DNA of 15,486 nucleotides from Myxococcota bacterium (GTDB taxonomy: Bacteria > Myxococcota_C > UBA6777). Shown piece by piece: positions 6,667 to 13,153 of this stretch. The position numbers were made by a program, and so were the translations under genes. Location of the stretch: NCBI GenBank assembly GCA_963169055.1, contig CAUJFU010000203.1:1-15486 (forward strand), in the 5' to 3' direction. Numbering within the stretch: the stretch's first letter is position 1; every line of letters starts with the position of its first letter. A model generated the notes under the pieces. It had not been told where the DNA came from. It saw only the letters and a list, made by a program, of their open reading frames with translations, and searched no databases.

Positions 6667-7776
6667 TTAGAGGCCGCTCGAAAACAAGACGTGTGCTTGG
6701 CCTGTTTTTGTTTCGGCCTGCGTGGGGAGAGGACCGAGGTGCATTGCGGATTTGACGGGCTTTTTGGCTCCAAAGCCGGGGGACAAGATAAAAAAGACGA
6801 CGGCCCCTGCTGCAAAAAGACCCGCACCACCGTACAAAAGATTGGCCACCAAGGCTGCGCCGCCCGCGTCGGCTTGGATCTTGGGGAGGTCGACTTGGTA
6901 GGTTTCAGGCTTTTTCCCGATCGCGAGCGTCGAGTTCGCACGAAGCCCCATAAAGATCGCACCTCCTACCAACGCTGCTGCGAGGCCCGCCGACACGCCG
7001 CCCAAGATCAACATCAAGTTAGGCCCGCTCTTTGGTTTCTTCGATGGATCGGGCGTGTCGGTCAATGGATCTTTGTCGCCATCGGGCAAGATCGGATCGC
7101 GTGGTGAAACTTTTCGTTTTTCAGGCTCTTCTACACGACGTTCGGGCACAGGTTCTTCTACGCGACGACGCTCGGGGGCGGGTTCTTCTACACGACGTTC
7201 GGGGGGAGGACGGCGACGCACAGAAAAATCAAATCCGCCGAAGCTGATCTTTCGACGTTTTGGGGGAGGGTCGTCTTGGCGTTTTTCGGGGGGGTCTCGA
7301 CGCTCAGGAGCAGGGTCGAATTGGGGGTGTTCGGGGGGGTCTCGACGCTCAGGAGGGGCATCTCTTCGAGCGACAGGCGGATCGCCACCGAGTCCAGATT
7401 GACTGCGCGCTTCTCGAAAGAGTTCTGACAAGCGAGCGGGTGTTTGGGGTGGAAGAGCGACATTGTTGTCTGCTTGGATGGCTTGTTTCATCGAAGCGAT
7501 GGCTTTTTCGCGGTCGCGCAGATAAGCGTGGCACAAGCCAACGTACAACAAAGCGCGTGCTTTTTCGGCCCCGCTATTGCTGCTTGCAAGACGTTCAAAG
7601 ATCGGCAACGCATCGCGGATCTCAAAGTTTTTGTAGTGTTCAACAGCCTTTTGAAAGTCCGCTGCGTTGGCCCAAGCGCGAGGGGCAACAAACAACATCC
7701 CCGCCAAAGCCGCGCAAAAGCCCAACCATCGGATGATACGGAAACACTCATCTGTCGTGGTGTGGATGTATCTCAT
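6667..7776 (-). CDS. Secreted TPR protein with charged Pro/Arg repeats and two C-terminal membrane segments
   Basis: The start is the ATG at 7776, 26 bases after the upstream stop, with GGGCGAG roughly nine bases before it. A TTG further upstream would overlap the previous gene. The 369-residue product has a signal peptide to about 36 (FVAPRAWA before NAADF). Two TPR-like helical hairpins follow at about 38-105 (FQKAVEHYKNFEIRDALPIF, then ALLYVGLCHAYLRDREKAI). Residues 130-250 are a low-complexity stalk rich in PERRxxEP and RRDPPE. Membrane helices are at about 253-277 (PNLMLILGGVSAGLAAALVG) and about 306-332, with a short tail. TPR proteins mediate protein-protein contacts. This arrangement, with TPRs outside and helices at the end, is frequent in myxobacterial envelopes, where its exact role is unknown. 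It is probably co-transcribed with the kelch/SUMF1 lipoprotein and may act with the nearby kinase (inference). Confidence 0.87.
   Translation of the reverse strand: MRYIHTTTDECFRIIRWLGFCAALAGMLFVAPRAWANAADFQKAVEHYKNFEIRDALPIFERLASSNSGAEKARALLYVGLCHAYLRDREKAIASMKQAIQADNNVALPPQTPARLSELFREARSQSGLGGDPPVARRDAPPERRDPPEHPQFDPAPERRDPPEKRQDDPPPKRRKISFGGFDFSVRRRPPPERRVEEPAPERRRVEEPVPERRVEEPEKRKVSPRDPILPDGDKDPLTDTPDPSKKPKSGPNLMLILGGVSAGLAAALVGGAIFMGLRANSTLAIGKKPETYQVDLPKIQADAGGAALVANLLYGGAGLFAAGAVVFFILSPGFGAKKPVKSAMHLGPLPTQAETKTGQAHVLFSSGL
7105..7371 (-). repeat. Degenerate in-frame repeats encoding PERR/EEP and RRDPPE motifs
   Basis: These encode residues 136-224 of the TPR protein: repeated ERRDPPE-type units first, then three PERRxxVEEP units. 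At the DNA level, near-identical blocks around CGACGTTCGGG and TCTCGACGCTCAGGA recur. The alternating positive and negative charges suggest an extended stalk crossing the periplasm or peptidoglycan. Confidence 0.75.
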
Positions 7777-7802
7777 CGCAAAATCTCGCCCATGCTTGGG
7801 GG

Positions 7803-10103
7803 TTAAGGTGCAAAGAAAAGAGAGTTTGCACAACGGAAGCCGATATCCGAAGCACCTGCGCTTGGATCTGCGCTATCTCTTTTTGAAGAAGAAAGCTCCA
7901 CATCGGTAGAAAGATACGAGCCTCCGCGCACGACACGTTTTTGTCCTGTAGTCGGTCCTGTGGGGTTTTTGGCGGGGCCATTTTTGTAAGCGTCTGCATC
8001 GTAATAATCTGCCACCCATTCGCGGACGTTGCCCGAAAGATGCAAGATCCCGTAAGGGCTTGCGCTCGTCAACAACGCGATCACATCGACGGTGTTTTTG
8101 TCTGGGCAATCTTTGTAGTTGGCTTTCTGACAATCGGGTGAATCGCTTCCCCACGGATAGGTGCGTTGGTCAAATGCGCGTGCAGCTTTTTCCCACTCAG
8201 CCTCGGTGGGCAGGCGCTTTCCACGAAACGCACAGTAGGTCTTGGCTTGTTCCCATGTCACGTGGATTACGGGGCGCTCGGCGTACTGGGCATTATCGTA
8301 ATAATCCGCGATGCTTCCAGAACTTTTGTCGCTTGGGGCGCTGCACTTTCCTTGGGTCACACATTCTTTGTATTGCTTGACGGAAACCTCGTAGGGATCG
8401 AGATAAAAAGCATCGACGGTGACATCGCCGAGGGGTTCGTCGGGATTTTTGCCCGAGCCGCGTTTGTAAGTTCCCGCAGGGATCAACACCATCTGATCGA
8501 GTTCACAAGCGTTACCCAAACCAAACGACTGCACCCATCCTGTTTGATTGGGGCGCAAGATGCCTGCGGGTTGGTCGCTGTTTTTGTTGGTCGGTTCAAA
8601 AACATCTGGGCAGAAATCGAAAGAGTTCGGGCGGAGATCTCGATCAAGGTCACATTGCAGATCGACGCGAAACTGAAGAGGCGCATGTTCGACGCTGTTG
8701 AGCGCCTTGCCGTCTTTGTCTTTGCCACCTATCAAAAACATCGCATCTCTCGCGATCACCGCAGCAGCCATCTCACGCGGCGTCACTTGCGTCACTTGGA
8801 GTAGCCCGTGTAGGCTACACAACCACGAATCCAAACTGCCACCAAAGATATCTTTTGCACCTTGTTTGTCTTTAATCGGCGCGAAATACAACTGCCCATC
8901 GAGCTTTCCGCTTCCATCTTTTACGGCGTACAAAAACAAACGACGGATATCGGCGATCGCCTGAAACGTCGAAACTCCGTCTGGCAGAGAGGTGGTTTCG
9001 CACCATCCTTCGAGACTTCCGTCAGGCAAGAGGCGAGTCACCATGACTTTGCGTGTCTTGTTGGTGCTCAAAAAGTACAGCAGGTGATGGTTTTGCAGCA
9101 TATAACCTTTGTCAGGCACAGGCAGAGCCGCCACAGGTTCAGGACTTCCAAGCGTTCCATCGGGCTTTAACAGCACTCGCTCACCATCCGCGCTAAGTGT
9201 TCCGTTGTTGTCACCGCCCACCATGTACAGATAACCGTATTGAAACGTGATCCCTGCTTCGAGGCGGACGCTATCCCAACTTCCTAAACGACGAAACGCA
9301 TCCAACGATCCATCGCTTTTGATCTGTGCGCGTTCGACCGTCTTGACGGGCTTTCCGTCGCTGCCTTTTCCACCCACCACCAAGATCGCGTTGTTGTCGT
9401 AAAAAACGCTCGCGCTTACACGCGCATCATTCAGCTTCGGTCCTGCTTTCCAAGCACCAAGGCGATTTTGAGTGTTGACTTCTGCATAAAAGCTCTCGTC
9501 TCCAGCGCTCCCATCGGCAGAACCGCCGACAACATACACAAACACTTTTTGGGCGCTGCTGTCTTGATCGACACGCCGACGAAATCCGTTAGAAACCGCT
9601 GCAGCACCGACCAATTCTTTCGGTAGCGTTTCGGTGCTTGCAACAAAAGCCTCTCCAAAACGCTCGCAATCGGACTGATTGGGAACAGGGCAGACCAGCT
9701 TGTCTTTGGCTTGGGTATAAGAGCATTGAGTGGTCGGATTTTCGGGGATTTTTTCGACAACAGCCTCTTCGGTAGAGCTGTTTTCTTCGGGGCTGCCGGC
9801 CTCTTCGGGCGTCCCCTCGGTCGCATCCGCAACAGCCTCTTCTTGAGGCACTTCGTTGACGGTCTCTGTAGGCAACTCAACGGTTCCCGCCTTGACGCAT
9901 TTGTTCGTGGCGGGGTTACATTCCCAACCGCTCAGACAAGGCGACTCGTTGGGGAATTCGGGATTGCGGAAGCATGGGCGTCCTGCGAGATCCAAGGACT
10001 CGACGATACAGCCCGATTGGTAAGACACCAAAAAGCCCGCCAAACAACAAAAACACACAAGCAGAATCCTTCGAAACTTGTGCAGATCATCCTTGTGAAT
10101 CAT
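7803..10103 (-). CDS. Lipoprotein with kelch-like propeller and C-terminal SUMF1/FGE-like domain
   Basis: The ATG at 10103 follows GGAG with a nine-base spacer; an apparent TTG start at 10118 is part of that site. Of the 766 residues, 1-31 are a signal with Cys32 in QSGC, an imperfect lipobox (-3 is Gln). A small Cys module (GRPCF..CLSGWEC..KCV, 41-70) and a Glu/Thr-rich linker to about 125 follow. Kelch-like blades span about 185-475 (VFVYVVGGS, AILVVGGKGSDG, LYMVGGDNN, MFLIGGKDKDG). A broken thrombospondin-3-like loop (CDLDRD..FCPD, 484-499) comes next. Then there is an FGE-sulfatase/SUMF1 fold (538-760) with MVLIPAGTYKRGSG, RLPTEAEWEKAAR, GNVREWVADYYD, VVRGGSY and GFRCA. The region equivalent to the formylglycine-generating cysteine pair is SSSKRDSADP, with no cysteine, so formylglycine synthesis is unlikely. 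A binding or scaffold role is more plausible (inference). It heads an operon with the TPR gene. Confidence 0.94.
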   Translation of the reverse strand: MIHKDDLHKFRRILLVCFCCLAGFLVSYQSGCIVESLDLAGRPCFRNPEFPNESPCLSGWECNPATNKCVKAGTVELPTETVNEVPQEEAVADATEGTPEEAGSPEENSSTEEAVVEKIPENPTTQCSYTQAKDKLVCPVPNQSDCERFGEAFVASTETLPKELVGAAAVSNGFRRRVDQDSSAQKVFVYVVGGSADGSAGDESFYAEVNTQNRLGAWKAGPKLNDARVSASVFYDNNAILVVGGKGSDGKPVKTVERAQIKSDGSLDAFRRLGSWDSVRLEAGITFQYGYLYMVGGDNNGTLSADGERVLLKPDGTLGSPEPVAALPVPDKGYMLQNHHLLYFLSTNKTRKVMVTRLLPDGSLEGWCETTSLPDGVSTFQAIADIRRLFLYAVKDGSGKLDGQLYFAPIKDKQGAKDIFGGSLDSWLCSLHGLLQVTQVTPREMAAAVIARDAMFLIGGKDKDGKALNSVEHAPLQFRVDLQCDLDRDLRPNSFDFCPDVFEPTNKNSDQPAGILRPNQTGWVQSFGLGNACELDQMVLIPAGTYKRGSGKNPDEPLGDVTVDAFYLDPYEVSVKQYKECVTQGKCSAPSDKSSGSIADYYDNAQYAERPVIHVTWEQAKTYCAFRGKRLPTEAEWEKAARAFDQRTYPWGSDSPDCQKANYKDCPDKNTVDVIALLTSASPYGILHLSGNVREWVADYYDADAYKNGPAKNPTGPTTGQKRVVRGGSYLSTDVELSSSKRDSADPSAGASDIGFRCANSLFFAP

Positions 10104-10112
10104 CGAAAAAAA

Positions 10113-10117
10113 CTCCA
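10113..10117 (-). promoter_or_regulatory. Ribosome-binding site of the kelch/SUMF1 lipoprotein gene
   Basis: TGGAG on the minus strand, nine bases before the ATG at 10103. It decides the start in favour of MIHKDD and against the TTG five codons upstream, which lies in this site. Confidence 0.7.
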
Positions 10118-10154
10118 ACGAAGAAAGCTACATGCTGCACGACTGCGCCCTAAG

Positions 10155-10183
10155 GTTGTAGCGAAACAGAATCCCCCCGTCAA
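10155..10183 (-). promoter_or_regulatory. Candidate sigma70-like promoter of the lipoprotein/TPR operon
   Basis: On the minus strand, TTGACG (10183-10178; five of six matches), a 17-base spacer, then TACAAC (10160-10155; four of six). It lies 52 bases upstream of the ATG at 10103, in a 142-base spacer after the large von Willebrand A gene. The spacing is ideal, and this is the best promoter candidate in the window. Confidence 0.45.
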
Positions 10184-10245
10184 GATCGGCTCCTTGGCGG
10201 CTCGTATTGTGAAGATAAGAGGCGAGAGATGCGGTAGGCGCTTAC

Positions 10246-12876
10246 TTAGGCGAGTCGGCGGATCTGGCGTAGTTTCAACACCATCGCCAACAACAGCAGC
10301 AACAACAACGTTGATTCAAACGGCGTAGAACCACCCGCATCGCATACGCATCCACGCGCCCGACCTAGGCCGCTTTCGGGCTGCCCACCATCCACACCGC
10401 CGCTTTTTTCGATCACAGCGGGTTCGCTTGGCGTCACTTCGTTGGCAGGCTCTGCGATCCCTTCGGAATCGACTTCGTTTCCGCGTGTCGTCGATTGCCC
10501 GCATTGGGCGTCATGGCAGGCTTGACCTGTGGGGCATTTGATGTTGTGACAAGGATCGTGAACACACGCCCCCCCCACACAGCGCCGTCCCACCGCACAA
10601 GACACCACCGCACACGGATCGATCACACACTTTCCGTCTTCGCATCGCTGTCCGTTGTTGCACTGGACGTTCTGGCAAAGCCCGCTGCGTCCGGGATCAT
10701 TCTCGCATTTCCCATCCACACAACGCTCTCCTTGATTGCACACCACCCCTTCGCAAGAAAGCACACACGCACCCTCCCGACAAAACTGGCCGTTTGGACA
10801 AGTGCGATTGTAGCAGGGATCATCTTCGCATTGGCTGTCTACACAACGTTTGCCTAACAAACAGCCGATGATGTAGCAATCGCGCTTGACGCATTGACCG
10901 CGAGAACACATCAAACCATCGGGGCATTGGACCAGTGTGCAAAGGTTGACGCAACGGCCCGCAACGCATTGCTCGTTGGCAGAGCATTTCACGCTCGCAC
11001 AAGCATCTCCAATGCAGTATCCATCGACACATTGGAGTCCTTGCGAGCACTCGCCATTGCGACAAGGATTGCGGCATGCACCATCTCGACAAGCCGCACC
11101 GGGAGGACAAGGGGCGTTTTCATCGGCTTGTCCGTTGCAGTTGTTGTCTTTGCCATCGCAAAGCTCGGGCTGAACGATCGGTGCGGTACAGCCCTCAAAG
11201 GTACCGTTTCGACAAGTCTCCACACCCGAACCACAGGCCGTTTTGCACTCACGTGTGACGTCTTCGTCGATGGTTCCGTCACAATCGTTGTCTTTCCCAT
11301 CGCAGATCTCTGCTTGCGGTTGCGGTCCCGAACATCCGCTCCATTGGCCGTTTTTGCATTGGGCCACACCATCGCCGCAGGCTCCCTGACAGGATTTGGG
11401 CGGGATATCGTCGATGGCTCCGTTACAATCGTCATCGACTCCGTTGCACTCTTCGGCTTTGGGGGTCTTGGCGTCGCAGTTGACCCAACGTCCGTTGATA
11501 CAGGTTTCGGTGCCTTGGCCGCACTTGCTCGAACAAGAGCGTGTCAAGTTCTCATCGACCGAACCATCGCAGTTATCGTCTTGTCCATTGCATTTTTCGG
11601 GTTCTGGGCTGCGGGCGGTGCATCCGCCCCATTTTCCGCTTCTACAAGTCTCGATGCCTTGACCGCAAGCCGTTTGACAACCTCGCGCAAGACCATCGTC
11701 GATCGAACCGTTGCAATCGTTGTCTAGGCCATCACAGACTTCGGGGCTTGGGGGCAAAGCAGAGACCGAACATTGAACCCCGCTGCGATCGGGTTTGCAG
11801 ATGAATTGACCTGTACGGTTGCACGTTCCCGATCCTGCCGAACAAGAGGCCCCTTTGTTCGGCCAATCTTCGTCGACTTTTCCGTCGCAATCGTTGTCGA
11901 TGCCGTCGCATTCTTCGGTTTGTGGGGGTGCAGCTTGGGCAGTGCAGATCACACCGCTACCATCGGGGCGGCAAACATACACACCTGTCCGTTGACAAGC
12001 TCCTTGTCCAGCCGAACAAGAACGTCCGAGTTGATTGGACCACGTTTCATCGATCCGACCGTCACAGTTGTTGTCTTGCCCGTCGCAGATCTCCGTTTGC
12101 GGCTTGGGTGCGGTACATCCGCTCCATACGCCAAAGGAACACACTTCTTGGCCTGCACCGCACGCTGTGCTGCATGTGCGTGTTAAGTTTTCGTCCACTT
12201 GACCGTCGCAATCGTTGTCTTTGTTGTCGCAAACTTCGGCAGTTGCGTTGTTTGCGATCTGGTTAAATGCGTTGGTCAGTTGGTTCTGATCGTTGGCATC
12301 GTAAGGAAGGCCCGTTTGACCGTTTTGCGCAACGGAATTCAACACCGCAGCGTTAAACTGGATCCCGATCACGTAGGTCTTGATCTTGTAATTGGCCCAA
12401 ACAGCCAGTGCTTCGACTGCGGGATCACGGGTGTCGCCTGTGGGGTTTCCGTCGGTGATCAACACGATGTAATAGGGCCGATCGCGTGTGGCCGCAGGTT
12501 CTGCTTGGCGCAAGCCGTTGAGGTACACCCCTGCGTTGTAAAGCGCTGTTCCCATCTTGGTGTAGTTTTCGTTCGAGGGCAGGGTATCCACCATCGCGGC
12601 GATCGAAGTTCCCCCGCTAGACGACACGCCCACGCGCAAGTTGTAGAACTCGCCGAAGGTCGAAAGACCGAAGTTGATCTTGTTGTTGTACGAAGTGGTA
12701 AAGGTTTTGATCGCGTTGCGCACGATGGTATGGCGTGTTGGGATGGTGGTGTTTTCCATACTCCCCGACACATCGAGCACAAGCAAGACGTTGGGGGGTT
12801 CACAAGCTTGTGCGATCTTTGGCGAAAACAACCCCAAAGATCCCAAGACAACAAACAGCAGCGAGATCCATCTCAT
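10246..12876 (-). CDS. Large secreted von Willebrand A protein with eight MopE-type repeats, Cys-rich modules and a MYXO-CTERM-like tail
   Basis: The ATG at 12876 is preceded by GGAGG at seven bases, far better than an in-frame GTG at 12939. The product has 876 residues. Signal peptide 1-24 (KIAQA before CEPP). The von Willebrand A domain (about 29-212) has full MIDAS residues: DVSGSM at 35-40, Thr110, and TDGNP with Asp142. MopE-type motifs start at 216, 264, 323, 381, 429, 477, 525 and 573. A region of about nine short cysteine modules (588-792, type DPCxxVxCxxGxxCxxGxCV) follows, then an acidic/Gly linker. The C-terminus is GCVCDAGG (842-849), a Leu-rich helix (LLLLLLL at 857-863) and RQIRR. 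Such a tripartite Cys-helix-basic tail resembles MYXO-CTERM, a signal for surface sorting. The likely role is a surface-anchored, metal-dependent adhesin (inference). It is a paralogue of the gene at the left edge. The domain calls are secure. Confidence 0.96.
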   Translation of the reverse strand: MRWISLLFVVLGSLGLFSPKIAQACEPPNVLLVLDVSGSMENTTIPTRHTIVRNAIKTFTTSYNNKINFGLSTFGEFYNLRVGVSSSGGTSIAAMVDTLPSNENYTKMGTALYNAGVYLNGLRQAEPAATRDRPYYIVLITDGNPTGDTRDPAVEALAVWANYKIKTYVIGIQFNAAVLNSVAQNGQTGLPYDANDQNQLTNAFNQIANNATAEVCDNKDNDCDGQVDENLTRTCSTACGAGQEVCSFGVWSGCTAPKPQTEICDGQDNNCDGRIDETWSNQLGRSCSAGQGACQRTGVYVCRPDGSGVICTAQAAPPQTEECDGIDNDCDGKVDEDWPNKGASCSAGSGTCNRTGQFICKPDRSGVQCSVSALPPSPEVCDGLDNDCNGSIDDGLARGCQTACGQGIETCRSGKWGGCTARSPEPEKCNGQDDNCDGSVDENLTRSCSSKCGQGTETCINGRWVNCDAKTPKAEECNGVDDDCNGAIDDIPPKSCQGACGDGVAQCKNGQWSGCSGPQPQAEICDGKDNDCDGTIDEDVTRECKTACGSGVETCRNGTFEGCTAPIVQPELCDGKDNNCNGQADENAPCPPGAACRDGACRNPCRNGECSQGLQCVDGYCIGDACASVKCSANEQCVAGRCVNLCTLVQCPDGLMCSRGQCVKRDCYIIGCLLGKRCVDSQCEDDPCYNRTCPNGQFCREGACVLSCEGVVCNQGERCVDGKCENDPGRSGLCQNVQCNNGQRCEDGKCVIDPCAVVSCAVGRRCVGGACVHDPCHNIKCPTGQACHDAQCGQSTTRGNEVDSEGIAEPANEVTPSEPAVIEKSGGVDGGQPESGLGRARGCVCDAGGSTPFESTLLLLLLLAMVLKLRQIRRLA
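10249..10356 (-). other. MYXO-CTERM-like C-terminal sorting signal
   Basis: Encodes residues 841-876. There is a Cys-x-Cys motif (GCVCDAGG), a short hydrophobic helix around TLLLLLLLAMVLKL, and an arginine cluster (RQIRR) at the very end. Known MYXO-CTERM tails usually start with a Cys near Gly, then a helix and arginines. The order fits, but the wording differs (CVC and an unusually plain poly-Leu helix). Confidence 0.6.
10501..11115 (-). repeat. About nine short cysteine modules
   Basis: Encodes residues 588-792. Units of about 19-25 residues follow the pattern CxxVxCxxGxxCxxGxCV, usually joined by DPC or similar. The same type of module is present in the left-edge paralogue. They resemble EGF-like or similar disulfide-bonded stalk modules. 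Confidence 0.8.
11119..12231 (-). repeat. Eight MopE-type metal-binding repeats in two length classes
   Basis: Encodes residues 216-586. Motif spacings are 48, 59, 58, 48, 48, 48 and 48 residues. The 48-residue linkers have CSTACGxGxExC and GxWxGC. The two long linkers (after motifs 2 and 3) instead have SCSAGxGxCxRTGxxxCxPDxSG. A pair of the second kind therefore interrupts an otherwise uniform array. Confidence 0.85.
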
Positions 12877-12883
12877 CGAAATA

Positions 12884-12888
12884 CCTCC
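12884..12888 (-). promoter_or_regulatory. Strong ribosome-binding site (GGAGG) of the large von Willebrand A gene
   Basis: GGAGG on the minus strand, seven bases before the ATG at 12876. It fixes the start and places the signal peptide at the N-terminus, excluding the GTG at 12939. Confidence 0.82.
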
Positions 12889-13079
12889 AAAAAAGAAACG
12901 TAAAGCCGCCTGCACAGCGCTCCACGCAAAACAACGCACAAAAAGACGTTGCGATCTTCGGCAACCACATCACAAAAGTTCCGCACAAAACAAGTCCCAC
13001 ACATCCCGCCCAAGCACAAAGAGGGCTTGCCCCATCACGCGCCAGCGTCAGAAAAACCTCGTGGCTTGCGCCTACCTGT

Positions 13080-13127
13080 CCCCCCACAGCAACGATGGAT
13101 CTCCATCCCCCCCACAGCAACGATGGA
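13080..13127. repeat. Two-copy 28-base-period repeat upstream of the large von Willebrand A gene
   Basis: The 20-base unit CCCCCCACAGCAACGATGGA occurs at 13080-13099 and, identically, at 13108-13127. Between them, GATGGA (13094-13099) and TCCATC (13102-13107) form an inverted repeat with a two-base gap. It lies in the 277-base spacer that otherwise holds no gene, so it may be a regulatory site or a slippage product. Confidence 0.7.
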
Positions 13128-13153
13128 AAGGGCGTTCACTTTTGCATTCTGGC

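Noticed and set aside
7803-8500. A true formylglycine-generating enzyme for sulfatases
   Set aside because: The catalytic cysteine pair is missing in the expected segment and no sulfatase gene is seen nearby.
10894-11727. Plus-strand open frame of 277 codons
   Set aside because: Antisense to the MopE/Cys-module region of the large von Willebrand A gene; a repeat-induced shadow.
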